Source: Panulirus ornatus (taxonomy: Eukaryota; Arthropoda; Malacostraca; Decapoda; Palinuridae). Taken from it: a DNA stretch of 64,000 bases. This document shows, piece by piece, positions 13,760-28,013 of this stretch. Location of the stretch: contig NC_092276.1 in the NCBI RefSeq assembly GCF_036320965.1, positions 10,888,245 to 10,952,244 on the forward strand. The letters are read 5' to 3'. Every line of letters starts with the position of its first letter. Within the stretch, counting starts at the first letter, position 1. The notes beneath the pieces are model-generated. The model worked only from the letters and a program-made list of their open reading frames with translations, searched no databases and was not told the origin of the DNA. Both the position numbers and the translations under genes were made by a program.

Positions 13760-14551
13760 GTAGAAAAAAATTCATCTGCGCTGCAAAGCGAAGCTTCGCC
13801 TTTTGGTACCCACGGCCCACAGTTCTCGGACTCATGAACACGGGGAGGCGAGGCGGCGGCGACCACCACTGTCAAGCCGAAGTAATGACGCGTCTTGGAG
13901 CTGTTCCCCAACAGCTGTAGCGCAAAGCCTTGGGGCAGAGGAAAGGCCTAATACATTTCTTCCGTGCGGTTTAGCGCGGAGGGCAAAAAAAAAAGAATAA
14001 GAAATCCGACACTGTCTTTATAGTTGGTTGAGCTTTATTTTGTATATTTATTTTACCTTGCTTGCCCTCTGGGTATTTCGAGACAATAGGAGCACTCAGA
14101 GAGTCACTGCTTCGAAGCGGTGGTCCGAGAGGCTTCGAAGTGGTGATGTGAGTGGGAGGGAGGCATACAAACACACACAGCCACACCCACACACAATATT
14201 GATGGGGGACAACTGACCCTCTCATCTGAGGCTGGGCCACTAAGGTCTTGCATTACTCATTGGTACACTAGTAGTGTGCATGCACAGTGGTACACACACA
14301 GATCCTTTGAAATGACCTTATCCCATAGCAACCCACACGAGTCCAAATGGCCTTCATCAATATGGTCGTTCGTAGTGATATTGGTCAGCACTGTGGGTTC
14401 GACTGGGTGTATATATTTTCTGTATCCACGAAGAGCCATAACATCATCTCCAAACTACATAACGCTCGCCTTTAACCTCGCTGCCACGGTGACCTTTCCA
14501 GTAAGCCTTTGCCTCAGCCCAATCATTAAACTCGGGTCTGCCACTGTCAAC

Positions 14552-14595
14552 ACACACACACACACACACACACACTGTGTATGGTCGTCTACGTG

Positions 14596-14643
<48 letters not shown>

Positions 14644-14672
14644 CCATTATCATTATTATTATTATTATGATT
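14552..14672 (+). repeat. Compound (AC)n, (AT)n, (ATT)n microsatellite
   Basis: (AC)n at 14552-14575, (AT)n at 14599-14641 and ATT/ATC units to about 14672 lie within 120 bp. A further (AC)n lies at 14862-14885. Confidence 0.93.
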
Positions 14673-15713
14673 TTTATCATCATGCTTACCTGCTCTCATT
14701 TGCTATTAACCTTTCGTCAAATGTTTCATATTTCCGATACTAATAAACTTGATTACGTGTTTTAATTTGGTAACATCAAAGATGTTATCATCACCGAAAT
14801 ATATGTGTTTCACACACAAATAAACTCCCACCCTTCGACAGCATTTTGCCATTGACTTTGACACACACACACACACACACACACATACACACGTCAACTG
14901 GAAAACTGGAAGGAGAAGCTTCTCTCTTTCCAGTCCTAGAGACCTTTGTCTTGGAGCTCAGGATGACTGAAGGGTCCTTGGTCCACCCTCCACCACAGGT
15001 CATGACCCGTCCGGACGCCCACACCTGTATAAAGGTCACGGGGGTTGCATATTCTTTATTTACTCTAACAGCCTTTTGAAGAGAAAACTCCCCCTCCTGT
15101 CCCTAATGGTATATAGATTTCTTATATTTTTCCCATTTTCTCTGGCACAGTTCTGCTTCACGTTCTCTTTTTTTTTCTGTCTCTCACCCAGACACCCACA
15201 CATACCTTTCGCAGCTCTCGTGTTAGCTGGTGAATCCCTCCCACCTGTACTAGATGGTTTAGAGATATTTGTGTCTACAGTTCAGACAGAGTCTGTGATG
15301 TCTAGTGACCTTATTCATCCACTACTGAGCCCCAGCCACTCATCATACTAGCCTCCTAGCCACCTCCTTATACATGTGGGTCTCAAATTCAACCCTCAGT
15401 CGTCTCCATCCATTCATTAGCAACCATCTATCCACCTCACTAGGCCTCGAGTGGATGATGCCACCGACGAGTGACCCACATCCATCAACAAGGAGACATC
15501 CACCTGCGACCTCTCCTCATCCACATGGGGACTTCATACTCACTAATGAGTTGCCCCTAACTGACCTACATATAACCCTTCTCACTCATCCACGTTTGAC
15601 CTCTTCCAGCACCCACACTCCTCAACTCCCACTGTTCCATAATTCATCGCACAGGATAATTAGTTTTCCCACTTCGTTGAGATCAAGTGCCTTTTGGGAA
15701 CTCCTCCTCTTCC
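14673..15713. other. Unique sequence, no gene recognised
   Basis: This is C/T-rich unique sequence. Open frames across 15076-15805 give Ser/Pro/His-rich strings without a domain or a splice framework. I see nothing beyond the regulatory-like words at 14996 and the (AC)n at 14862. Confidence 0.55.
14996..15046 (+). promoter_or_regulatory. AGGTCA inverted pair beside a TATAAA string
   Basis: AGGTCATGACCC is an inverted pair of nuclear-receptor half-sites with no spacer. It is followed by CCTGTATAAAGGTCACG, which overlaps a TATA-like word with a further AGGTCA. Arthropod ecdysone receptor sites are usually inverted repeats with one spacer base, so the match is imperfect. No downstream coding exon is evident. 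Confidence 0.2.
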
Positions 15714-15773
15714 CCTCTTCCTCCTCCTCTTCCTCCTCCTTCCCCTCCTCTTCCTCCTTCTCCTCCCCCCCTC
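15714..15773 (+). repeat. (TCC)n/(TTCC) pyrimidine tract
   Basis: An impure (TCC)n stretch of about 60 bp, all pyrimidine on the plus strand. Confidence 0.9.
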
Positions 15774-15911
15774 GTCTCAAGACACTGGGTAAACAAAGCT
15801 GTTGACACACTCCCCCGTAGCCTTCATTCAAATTGGAGTATTGACTTCCTCCAGGTCAAACAATGCTATTGAAACTCCTTCTCAATATTTCATGTGTGCT
15901 ATCATGATCAT

Positions 15912-15912
<1 letters not shown>

Positions 15913-15988
<76 letters not shown>

Positions 15989-16008
15989 CTCTTGCCCCCC
16001 ACACACAC
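15913..16008 (+). repeat. (GA)n with G-run hairpin and (AC)n
   Basis: A (GA)n tract at 15913-15978 runs into eleven G bases (15978-15988), then CTCTTG, six C bases and a short (AC)n. The G-run and C-run can pair as a six-base stem. Confidence 0.92.
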
Positions 16009-16531
16009 TTCCTCGATCTTCAGGCCACTATAATGTATGGTCTGAGGAGTTTAGTTGTCTCCCCGAACGACTCCGGTAGACGAGCAGGGAGTAGCAGTGA
16101 GGCATGTGGCTAGGGGGAACAGCCAAGACTTCTCCAATAATACTTACGGGCCATAAGGCAGTGAAGGGTCATTGTTCTGGCGAAGAACAGAGTTTTCATC
16201 ATGAGTGAGTGTGGCATATGGATGGCGATGGATCTGAAGCGATACGTTCGTCTGTGAGTGTGTCTGCCTCTCAGATAAAACCCATCTTTTCCTTCTTCAT
16301 AACTCCGTGTCCTTCCATATCTGCAATAGATATTGTATAATATGAATTTTCCTAATATTCTAATGTTATTCCCGTATATCACATACCCTCACAACCTTAT
16401 ACATAAAAGTAATCTACCTTTAGTTTTTCGATAATGTATCAGAGGCACCAGTTTAAGAGTCTCCTCTAACAATATTTTTGTATCCTTACAACTAAACGAT
16501 AAGTTCCTGTTCTCGTACTGCCAGACGAGAT

Positions 16532-16846
16532 CACAAAACCCTTAAATATAGTACACGTATTCGTTACAAAAACCTTTAGATATAGTACACATATTCGTTA
16601 CAAAAAAAAAAAACTAGATATGGTACACGTATTCGTTACAAAAACCCTAGATATAGTACAAGTATTTGTCACAAAAACCCTAAACATAGTACACATATTC
16701 GTTACAAAAACCCTAGATATAGTACACATATTCGCTAAAAAAACCTAAATATAATTCACATATTCGTCACAAAAACCCTAAATATGGCACACATATTCGT
16801 TACAAAAACCCTAAATACAGTACACATATTCGTCACAAAAACCCTA
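16532..16846 (+). repeat. 33 bp minisatellite, about 9 copies, diverged
   Basis: The unit contains ACAAAAACCCTAAATATAGT and ACACATATTCGTT. Copies diverge by substitutions and small indels, including an A-run expansion at about 16603-16612, so this array is older than the one at 11866. Confidence 0.95.
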
Positions 16847-17266
16847 AGGATACCATCTTCTGAGAGGCCCTTTTACACCCACACCTCCTACCATGCGCTT
16901 CAGCCTCCCGACAGCCTCCTGCTACTGGATCTATAACGCTATTAACCAGATCTCTTCAGCTACTTCCTCCACAGGTTGATCACAAGGGCGTGTGGTGGTG
17001 GTTTAGTTACCCATCCATCAACTGCTCACTCATAGATTCCCCCATGGCTCGAAGGTACGCCAGCTCAGGGGGGGAGGGAAAAGACTCTCTTAAGCATATT
17101 CTTTCCATCAAAGGAGAATTTTGGTTGAGGATGGAGAAGAGAGAACGGAGAACAGGCGAGAGCATAAAGTGTCCCTGGAAATTCGCCTGGAAAATTCCCG
17201 TGAAATTAAAGATTTAGGGGTAAACTAACCTGAAAGAAAATTATAAGGGAATGATGATTTAGGATA

Positions 17267-17269
<3 letters not shown>
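16847..17269. other. Unique sequence, no gene recognised
   Basis: Nothing beyond a short G-run (about 17069-17075) is seen. Confidence 0.55.

Positions 17270-17313
<44 letters not shown>
17270..17313 (+). repeat. (GT)n microsatellite
   Basis: A pure (GT)n of about 44 bp. A small duplication of CTTACTATTAGTCTTGCTC follows near 17345-17390. Confidence 0.95.
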
Positions 17314-17314
<1 letters not shown>

Positions 17315-17404
17315 CAAGGGACGAGAGTCTGACGCTCATCACCTGTCTTACTATTAGTCTTGCTCACTAGTCTTACTATTAGTCTTGCTCTTCCACAATC
17401 CAGG

Positions 17405-17783
17405 GATGGAGTGGCTTCGATCTTGATCTTCCAAGATTGATCTTAGAGAGAAGCGACACGGATCTTTCCCATGATTGTGGAAGACTCTATCACGGATATT
17501 TTTACTTACTCTTTCGTGACCCCTGATGATCTTTCTCTTCCACGGTCTTGGCTGGGACCCAGGTATGGATCTTCCTCACCCAGGCAGAATTTTACTTGGG
17601 CACGACATGGATCTTTTTCCCCACGTACCTGGAAGAATCTACCACGGATCTTACTTTACTCTTTCGTGATCATGATGGGTGGTTCTGGACGAATATTGCT
17701 CACACCCACGGAACCTGGTTGGTCCCAGGTACGAATTCTGGTTAGGTTCGACACGGATCTCACCCATCCATGATCCTGGTAGG

Positions 17784-17788
<5 letters not shown>
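17405..17788 (+). repeat. Degenerate minisatellite remnant
   Basis: Words such as ACGGATCTT, TGGATCTT and ACTCTTTCGTGA recur at irregular 33-170 bp spacing over about 380 bp. The clearest pair is GGAAGACTCTATCACGGAT against GGAAGAATCTACCACGGAT. I read this as a decayed tandem array abutting a (CT)n tract. Confidence 0.5.
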
Positions 17789-18028
<240 letters not shown>

Positions 18029-18333
18029 CACACACACACACCTTTCGCGCCTCCTCCTCATCATCTCGCCATAAAGAAACCAGACTACGATTTTGGAAAG
18101 GGAGATCGAGAGAGGGGGAGGTGTGGGGGGAGGGAGAGAGGGTGTTGGGGCAGTATATTTGGGGCATAAAATCGGGGCCGTTACTGTGACGGTCCCCAGA
18201 CTATGGACGTCAAGAGATATTATGATGAGGAAGTAGCAGATGCCGGCCAGATCCTGCGCCAAATGTCATTTCGGGCGATGAATAATAAAACCATGAAAAG
18301 ACCACTGAGATAGGGAGGGAATTATACCCCCAG

Positions 18334-18452
<119 letters not shown>

Positions 18453-18531
18453 CCCGCGTTTTCTTTAAGGTTTTGGCAATGTCGTACGTAATCTCTGGGC
18501 AGATGGGTTCGTGGGATCGTAGACAATGAGT

Positions 18532-19025
<494 letters not shown>

Positions 19026-20567
19026 TCGACCTTTTACTCTCATCTAGACCATTTTTGAACATGATTGTGAAGGCAGATACAAAACTGACGTGTTACACAA
19101 ATACAGAGGAATACAGTACAGATAAAAACAGTAACAAATTATTTGGTTCTTTCGAGGCTCTTTGTGATCAAGGAAAGTATCAGAAAGTTTGAGACTGTCA
19201 AAGTAAAAGCTGGGAGATATACAGATAATTCAAAAGAGAATAAGTTGCAAAGTAAAAGTGTGATTACTGTATTGCAATAATGCTAATCATTTCCGAAATC
19301 TCCTTTGATTATATACCCAAAATGAAACAGGCTTTAGCTTGTAACGTGGGTGGAAATGATCTATAATCCATCAATGTTATTTTACATTCATTATTCAACA
19401 TATAGTTAGAAAGGCTCGAAATATATTCATTTTGCAAATTCACTCATATATCTCCCTGCTTGGTCTTAAATAATTACTGATGTCTTTAGAATTATCATTT
19501 TTAGCCGCTTAATGAATGGGGAACTCTACATGAATTTACGTTCAATTTTAGGCAACTCATTGGTATAATGTAAACGATTTACATGTACTTAACTTTACTT
19601 AATGCTCTCATTATCTTAGTTCCTTCATAGCCTTCTTTAAGTATAATTTCTTACAAGTATCACATATAATCAGGTCCTTTGCTCTGGGGTCAGTGTTCGA
19701 AACTTGATGCCAAGGAAGATATCCTTCGGAAATACAGTAAATCTTCCTTCTAGTTGGGACATTTTACACACTTGTCATACGTCTTCTTTCGCTGTGTGGG
19801 AGATATTCTTCCTCATGTGAGAGACATTCAAGCGTAAAAAAAAAAAACAGAGACACGTCGCATCTTTCTATCGTAGGTGAGGTACATTACTATCGTAGTT
19901 TCTCACTCCAGAATGTTGGTAAACTTATTACCCAATTTCCACAGACTTTCCGCTGTGTCACTTCGTTCCCTACACCAGCAGCCAGTAGCCAAGATGGATG
20001 CGGAATCTCCCTGTTTTGTCCACTAATCTTCATACTTATCACATCCTCCAGCAGGAGTTGTTTGGACCTTCACTGTAGCTATACAGAGACTTCCTTCGTA
20101 TTGCAGTGGCCTGCAATGGTATAGCTGGGCTTTAAGTCGGTGTTGTTAACACTTCTCTGGTGTGAGAAGACAAGCGTGTTGACGAAACTCAAATCGTGTC
20201 GATTTGAGTACAAGAAAAAAAAACCATGAGTGTCAATGACACTCTAGCGTCTAGCTCTCCCCTCCCTCCTCAACTTCCAGTCTTGATTCTGAGGTCTTTA
20301 CCTCAGCGACAGAGCAATGCTGGTGTTCCTCAAGTACCAAGTTACCGGCGCTTCTGCGATGTTGATAGAGAAGCACTCATGTGTTTAGGGCAAATGTGGT
20401 GTTCCTTCTGTGGGCTTCACCTAGTTCCCTGAAAGGGTCCAGACCCAATATGATTGCTCTGTTAGTCTCCTGTGAGAGTGAGACGTCCAGTGGTTAGTCA
20501 GCTGTAGAAAATCGATGTAGCATCTATACAGGTGGAGAGGCTCCCATTTGGTGTTTTGGGGCACAAG
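19026..20567. other. Unique AT-rich sequence, no gene recognised
   Basis: About 1.5 kb of mixed unique sequence. An open frame at 20226-20432 is short and has no recognisable domain. No repeat or RNA is seen. Confidence 0.55.
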
Positions 20568-21130
20568 TGAACTCACTAGGCTCCAGCTGCATCTAGGTGT
20601 GTTCCAGTGGGTTCACGAGGTACCAGCTGTATCTACGTGTGTTCCAGTGACTTCACGAGGCTCCAGCAATATCTACGTGTGTTCCAGTTGCTTCACGAGG
20701 CTCCAGCAGTATCTACGTGTGTTCCAGTGGGTTTATGAGGCTCCAGTTGTATCTGCGTGTGTTCCAGTGGGTTCACGAAGCAACAGCTGTTCCACGTGTG
20801 TTCCAGTGGGTTCATGAAGCACCAGCAGTATCTACGTGTGTTCCAGTGGGTTCACGAAGCACCAGCTGTATCTACGTGTGTTCCAGTGGGTTCACGAGGC
20901 TCCAGCAGTATCTACGTGTGTTCCAGTGGGTTCACGAGGCTCCAGCAGTATCTACGTGTGTTCCAGTGGGTTCACGAAGTACCAGCTGTATCTACGTGTG
21001 TTCCAGTGGGCTCACGAAGCACCAGCAGTATCTACGTGTGTTCCAGTGGGTTCACGAGGCTCCAGCAGTATCTACGTGTGTTCCAGTGGGTTCACGAGGC
21101 TCCAGCAGTATCTACGTGTGTTCCAGTGAA
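20568..21130 (+). repeat. 40 bp minisatellite, about 14 copies
   Basis: The unit contains TTCACGAGGCTCCAGCAGTA and TCTACGTGTGTTCCAGTGGG. Two variants, GAGGCTCCAGCAG and GAAGCACCAGCTG, alternate in short blocks, which suggests local duplication of multi-unit segments. Frames stay open in all three plus-strand phases because the unit lacks stops, so Cys/Val/Ser-rich translations here are spurious. Confidence 0.97.
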
Positions 21131-21428
21131 GCTGCAGTGGCCTCAGTAATATCATATCCGCACCATTGGTGCTGGCGGGAGCTCATGCAGTATATCCAGG
21201 TCGCCTCCCAGTATTGGCGGACGTACAGCAGCGACAATGCTGACAATGGATTTTGGCTGGCTGTCCCTTGGCCCGGCTTCCCTCACATAACATTTTCCAA
21301 AATAATGCCGAAACGCTGCTATAAAACCCCGGAGTGATATCAAACTTCCCTGGTTTTATTATATTTGTGTCTCAATATCCTACAGACGTGGGGTTTTCGC
21401 CTCCTTTATTCAGCCTCCTGTCTTTCTC
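21131..21428. other. Unique sequence
   Basis: No feature is recognised. Confidence 0.5.
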
Positions 21429-21431
21429 CCA

Positions 21432-21467
<36 letters not shown>

Positions 21468-21609
21468 GTCTATCTATCTCTCTCTCTCTTTTATTCTTTT
21501 TGTTTGTCTTTCCTCTTGCCCCTGTCACGTGTTTTGTTTCTTCTCTTTTTCCAGCGGTAAAGAGAAGATAGTGATGTCGAAAGAATAGAAGAAGAAGAAG
21601 GAGGAGGAG

Positions 21610-21701
<92 letters not shown>
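21429..21701 (+). repeat. (CT)n/(CTAT)n, then (GAA)n(GGA)n(GA)n
   Basis: CT and CTAT units lie at 21429-21489. A purine run of GAA, GGA and a long (GA)n follows at 21584-21701. The two polypyrimidine/polypurine tracts face each other about 95 bp apart. Confidence 0.95.
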
Positions 21702-22638
<937 letters not shown>

Positions 22639-22980
22639 AGGATCTCACTAACGTTCACAGTCATACGAAAGCAAACTGTTTCAGGAGACCTTCTTTTAGA
22701 TGTCTCGGTCTTCTGTAAGGCAGAGCTTGGCTTAAGAAGCAATACCCAGTACGTGGAGGCTACATCGACACAGTGAGACTAGAGAAATGGTATCATACAC
22801 TCCCGTACTCTGATAGTATGAAGGGTAATACGTAACAGGGTGGAATGTAGTTGACGGTGAAATTACACCATAGCAGTGACCATTATCTGGAGTGGTATAG
22901 AGAGAGAGGACGTGTGGAAAGAAGAAGAGACGATGAATTAAAAAAAAAAAAAACATGATTTGTGTTAGTGGATGGGCAGC

Positions 22981-23215
22981 GACAATGATGGCTAGTTCAA
23001 CCAGTGATGTAAAGATGGAGACTTGTGGATAAGATGCAACAAAAGAAGAAAGGAAAGATTATTAACTGTAGCGGTGAAGATGAACTGCAACAGTGAATGT
23101 CACTTCCCAACAGTGGAAATGGGCTGCATTCGTAAGATTAAGGTGAACCAGTGAGGTTACAGAGGTAAAGACAAGCTGTAACTCTGAACTTGAGCTTTGC
23201 CAGTGGAGATGGACT
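22981..23215 (+). repeat. Degenerate tandem repeat remnant
   Basis: Words like AACAGTG, CCAGTG and GATGGACTGC recur every 25-40 bp, in keeping with a decayed minisatellite. The assignment is tentative. Confidence 0.35.
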
Positions 23216-25296
23216 GCGTCTTTCTTTTTTGGGATGGTTTAGAAGGGAAGCAGCAGTGACAATGAACAAAGATCAGAGAAACAAGAAGGTTCTCCTAGTG
23301 TGTTACACTGTACAATATGCCTTGGTGTTTTCGTCAGCGGGTATAGAAGTCACTTTAACTCCCTCGCTAGCCTAATATAAAAACTTCTTCCTATGCTATA
23401 TCTTGCGCATCAGGAGGTATTTCTATATAATCTGATGAGTTGCCTAACCAAAGAGACGAAGGGAAAATAGCCCAAAGTCTATTTTGTTTTCGCGAGGATG
23501 AGTACGAGTTCAAGCGGGTTTAGGGTGAGTGGCAGGTTGTCTGTCATATAAATTCCCGTCGGCTTCAGAGGAGAAGAGACCCCGGGAACCCTGTGAGTGG
23601 AGGCGATAGATAAGAGAATAAACTTTTTTTTCAAAAAGGGGTTTTCCTGATCGTAGGAGAAGCCATGTCTTAGGAGCTAGATGACCTACTTACGAAAAAG
23701 CTATTCATTAATGAGATTCGTAAATGCTAGTGGAGATTATTGAAGACCAATAAGGCATGGAATGATTAAGGTGTCTCATATTCGTCATTAAGTAACTAGA
23801 AACTAGTAGTGTTCTTTTTACATAGCCGTGAGCGATGTAACATCCGCTATACGTACAGCACAGCTGGAGATATTTCTACTAACAAAGCAGTACGGCTCTG
23901 AGGGAGAGTCAGCAAAAACAGCTGTACAAGTGAGCACTCCAGTGACAGAGTGAGCGTTTCGAGAGGGATATGGGTGTGGGAGGGGGGGGGGGGGGTGTCT
24001 CCACTTGGAATGGCATCAGTTCGTTAAGAAGGGAAAGGGGAAAGAATCATTTGACTATACCAAGATTGTCTTGAGCAAAGCTTAACCAATCTTCGTAGCG
24101 TATATTGACAAATTCTCTGTAAAGAGGATGAAGTCTAGGACTAGTGTTGGGAAACTTTGGATGGGTTCCAATCACTTGATGGGGAGTTAAGGAGCCCCTG
24201 GGAACCTTAAACAGCCTTCTCCCACCGGTGACAACGTCCTAACTTGACGTCGTAGAATCACCAACAGCACCCACCACCTTCCTCAACCTATATTACCTTT
24301 AAGCTCATGTCCCTTGGGAGAATTTCAAGACAAATGTTTTCTACCAAACTTACTGATGATGAACTGCTATGTACCATCATATGATTAAGTAGGTAAGGTT
24401 ATGGAGTATCCTCTCTCTCTATATATATACATGAGGATTAACATGAAGTCATCTCAAATCTCTGTGGGGGACGATATTATTGTAGCAGGGAGTGCCAAGG
24501 TGTTGTCATGGGGGGTTTTTGCAAGAGACGCCCCTTCGTTACAGCAAGAGTCACAGGGAAGAAACAAGGCATTCCCATGCTGTAAAGAGGCGGAGGTTGG
24601 CAAGGCTATATAATGCAGTCACACAACGAGGTAAGTTAGACTTCCAGTGATGAAAGGAACGGCAAAAGTTTTAATAAAGGACCTTTTTACCCCATGCAAT
24701 AGTCAACGGAACTTTTTTCCTTTTTTTTTTTTGGCTCTGATAAATTGACGTCAGAAGTTCAAAGAAAGCATCAGCGAGCGAAACTGGTTAGCCTCAAGGT
24801 CTGACGGCGCCGAAGACTTAAAAGGTAAAGTTCGTCTGGATAACAAAAATCTTAAAACTGTCACTATCAACATACTATTGTCACTGATTCTAGGGAAAAT
24901 GTGTGTAAATGTACTGTTGGACGAAACTCCCATTTTTTGATCAATAGAAATTGATACTTATCCTATTTAGAGATGGTGCTCTGTTGTACCTGGATGTCGG
25001 CTGGGTAAAACTTAATGCCACTAAGGACTGTCATCTACTATAAAAGAATGAATCAGTACCGACACACGATTTGACGACAAACTAAACATAACTAGAAATG
25101 ATTTCAGCAGAAAAAAAAAAATCAGCGAAGAAATATAGATAAGAGCGAGGAAATATAGATGTCTGCTGTACGTTGAAAAATGAATAGTCCCAGAAATCTA
25201 TTTCTTAAGGAAAAAGGATTGTTTAGTCCTGTACTATTGTTCCCAGAGGGTAACAGATATTAGAATTCATGTTCAGCATGCAAGGCGGACGAGTAT
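23216..25296. other. Unique sequence with a G-run
   Basis: About 2 kb without a recognisable gene. A run of about 14 G bases lies at 23981-23995 after GGGTGTGGGA, which makes a candidate quadruplex-forming spot. Short A/T runs occur at 24719-24732 and 25109-25120. Confidence 0.55.
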
Positions 25297-25478
25297 ATAT
25301 ATGCCTAAAGTGCACTTTCGTGTAATAATCACATCATCAGAGGAGACACAAGAGAGATATAAGAGTCAGTTGATATACAACGAAGAGACGTAGCTAGGAC
25401 GCCATTTGGTAAACAAGTGATTGTCCAAGACAGACAACGAGCGTGTCATAAAATTATATGACCCCCCCCCCTCTCCTC
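25297..25478 (-). mobile_element. Dispersed family B, copy B2, 5' portion
   Basis: The minus strand reads from a G-run with TCATATA, through ACCAAATGGCGTCCTAGC and TGTGTCTCC, to TGATTATTACACGAAAGTGC. It then stops short of the CCCCGTGGACTCATAGG part. It matches 37466-37740 on the plus strand but has an internal deletion near its 5' end. The 5' hairpin is imperfect in this copy. Confidence 0.7.
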
Positions 25479-25854
25479 TCCATTAAGAACGAAACAAACA
25501 AAATTGAAACAAAACATATTCAAACACTTCTATACGTGAAAGAATCGTGGAAAATATATCATAATTCTCTCAGTTACCGATAGATATCCCGTAAATATGA
25601 TGCAAATGCATGTTGTGTATCCTTTTCCAATCACCCGACCCAACAACAGATGACTTTGCCTCGAACAGCAAGGTCATAGCTTCAAACTGAAAGGTGAAGC
25701 TTCAGTGAAGAAATAAAAGTATAAAGAAAATCAGAAACAATAGATGAAAAAATATATGTATTCAAATCTGAGCTATGAAAATGCTCTTTCAACAGAGGGG
25801 TTCCAAAAACACGATTTAGTACGAAACGAAGAAGAAATAGAAAGAGTAAAGGAG

Positions 25855-25932
25855 ATAACATAACAGCGAGGATTCGAACCACCCAACTAGCGTGGAAGGT
25901 TAGGAATGTCAACAAATAGGATATTAGCGCCC
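25855..25932 (-). mobile_element. Possible tRNA-like SINE remnant (B-box only)
   Basis: The complement of 25870-25880 is a perfect B-box, GGTTCGAATCC. No convincing A-box or T-stem pairing is found, so this is either a decayed SINE head or chance. Confidence 0.3.
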
Positions 25933-26399
25933 ATATGGCGAGTTAACCCCATTTCGGTAAGTGGAAATTGAAAGACTCAATAATAAGGTATTATAATAGG
26001 GAACAACGGTATTATAATAGAGAAACTTATAACCATAACATACACTTGTATACCTTTAATTTGGTGTAGTTTCCTGCTTTGAGTATTCGCTGACTGTGTC
26101 CCCCTTACTCCCCACACACCCCCTAACCCCTCCTTCACTGTGAACGTCTCCCTCTCTCTCTCTCTCGTATTGCTTGCTTGCATTGGTCTTCGTCTTCGTG
26201 TAAAGCTCTTGAGGGAGCAGCTCCACACGAGAAGTGGGTCTCAGAAGTGCCGTGTATATCCTGAGGTCCTCGCTAAACTGGGCCAGAGACAGGAGCCTAG
26301 ACAGATAGCCCTGGCCAGGCCAGCACAGCCAGCCAGCCAACCAGGCCCCCAAACCACCCAACCCACCCTCCTCTCCTGCTGTGTTATTGTCTGAACCGC

Positions 26400-26799
26400 T
26401 CGGGCTTTGTGGAAAGGGGGCTTCTGCAGCTGAGCTTGGGTGCTGGTGCTGCTGTTCTTCAACAGCAGCTGAAGCTGGGCTTCGACGGACTAGAGCAGCA
26501 GCTTCGTATTAAGTCTTTTTTTAAAGGTGCTGTTGAGCACTGCATTTAAGCTTTGATGGTGTTGTACAGTTTAGCTTTGATGTAGGTGCTATGTAGCTGT
26601 AAGTGAGCTTCGATGTTGCTGAAGTACAGCTGCATCTGAGCCTCGGAGGTGCATGTTGGACAACTGTACCTCACCTTTAACGGTGCAGCTGTGTGGCCAC
26701 TGCAACGGACCCTTGACATTGTTGTGGAGCTTCACTTGAGCCTCGGAACGTTGCTGATGGGCAGCTGCACCTGGGCCTCGATAGTGCTGTTGTGCAGCC

Positions 26800-26807
<8 letters not shown>
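26400..26807 (+). repeat. Degenerate ~60 bp minisatellite remnant
   Basis: Variants of GTGCAGCTGCACCTGAGCCT and GCCTCGATGGTGCTG recur about every 55-65 bp (near 26585, 26628, 26690, 26735 and 26765). They abut the (GA)n at 26808. The array is heavily decayed. Confidence 0.55.

Positions 26808-26878
<71 letters not shown>
26808..26878 (+). repeat. (GA)n microsatellite
   Basis: A pure (GA)n of about 70 bp. Confidence 0.97.
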
Positions 26879-26880
<2 letters not shown>

Positions 26881-28013
26881 AGTTCCCCGACTGCTTTGAT
26901 TAATTCATCCTTGAACGGACGAGCCGCTTAGACCTTCAGCCTTGCACGAGTGTAATTATGTTATTCCTTTGTTGGCTGTGGCGCCAGCGGTAGGTATCAT
27001 GTCGACTCTCCATCCCACCCATCCCCTCCGCTCCTCCACAGCCCATGGGCAGGACTTGATTAATCTCGCCTGATAAACCTGTAGGAGTGATGTAACTTGT
27101 GAATATATTACAGCAGCGACGGTGAAAAGTTTCTCTCGTGGGGGTTGAAGGGGTGGGTTTGAGTGGAGTCTTTCGAGAGACGCGAAAAAGACTTTTAAAG
27201 GTGGGATTGAGAGAATCAAGAAGATCTTTTTGTGGTTTGTTTAAACAGACCGATTTGTCTGACGGGGGAATGTGAGAGTGAACTTTGAGGATGGCAAACA
27301 CAGGAGGCGTTTTCTGGGGGAACTAAAATGATTTAGCTCACAAGATAATCCAAGGTTTGTAGAGATTCATCACGCTTAGAGATGGTGTTGTATCCCATTA
27401 TCATCTCAATGATGAATCAAAATCTCTTTATAATAACTTATCTTTATACTAAAAAGTGAATAAAGAGGACTCATTCGTATTTAAGTATACGTGATCAACG
27501 ATTCTCAGTGTAATCAATGAAACTGGTTTTATTCACACCTTTCGTATTATATTGACTCATTTGAACACAGAGGTTTGCTCAGAGCAATCTATGTCGACAT
27601 GAGTCGCTCTATCGGCTTTCCATAATGTTAGTCATGCCAAAAAACACTTATTCCAGACACAAGTCTCACAAGGCATAGTTTCCAATGGGGAAAAAAAAAA
27701 TCCAAAACAGTTAAATGAGGTTGCTTTTCCAACTATATTCCAGGGATAGATCTCCTAACCTCTGCTGTTCTCTTCAAGGGAATTACCCTCACTCTCCACC
27801 AGTCCTGGAAAAGCGAGTATATTTCTCCAGCGTTCCAGTCATAGCAAGGAAAAATGAAACGAAAATCCAGCATTCCTCTTCCTTTCCAGAGTTAGTGGCA
27901 AGATCCAGTTCATACAGGGAGAGTCAAGTCTTCGGACGGTCCAAGTGTGTTTGTCAATGATATTGAGGCGAAGGAAGGAGAAGGACGGTGGATATAGGAG
28001 GGTGAGGGAGGAC
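26879..28013. other. Unique sequence, no gene recognised
   Basis: The minus-strand open frame at 26936-27301 has no recognisable domain and no supporting splice or start context. Nothing else is seen. Confidence 0.55.

Noticed and set aside
15076..15805. Ser/Pro/His-rich frames in C/T-rich sequence
   Set aside because: Compositional bias only. No domain, no splice pattern, and several overlapping phases are open.
20548..21337. Overlapping Cys/Val/Ser-rich open frames in the 40 bp minisatellite
   Set aside because: Open in all three plus phases because the unit lacks stop codons. The period is not a multiple of three, so there is no consistent protein repeat.
26936..27301. Minus-strand frame of about 120 codons
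   Set aside because: Not low complexity, but no domain, no conserved start context and two overlapping phases are open. Evidence is too weak to call a gene.
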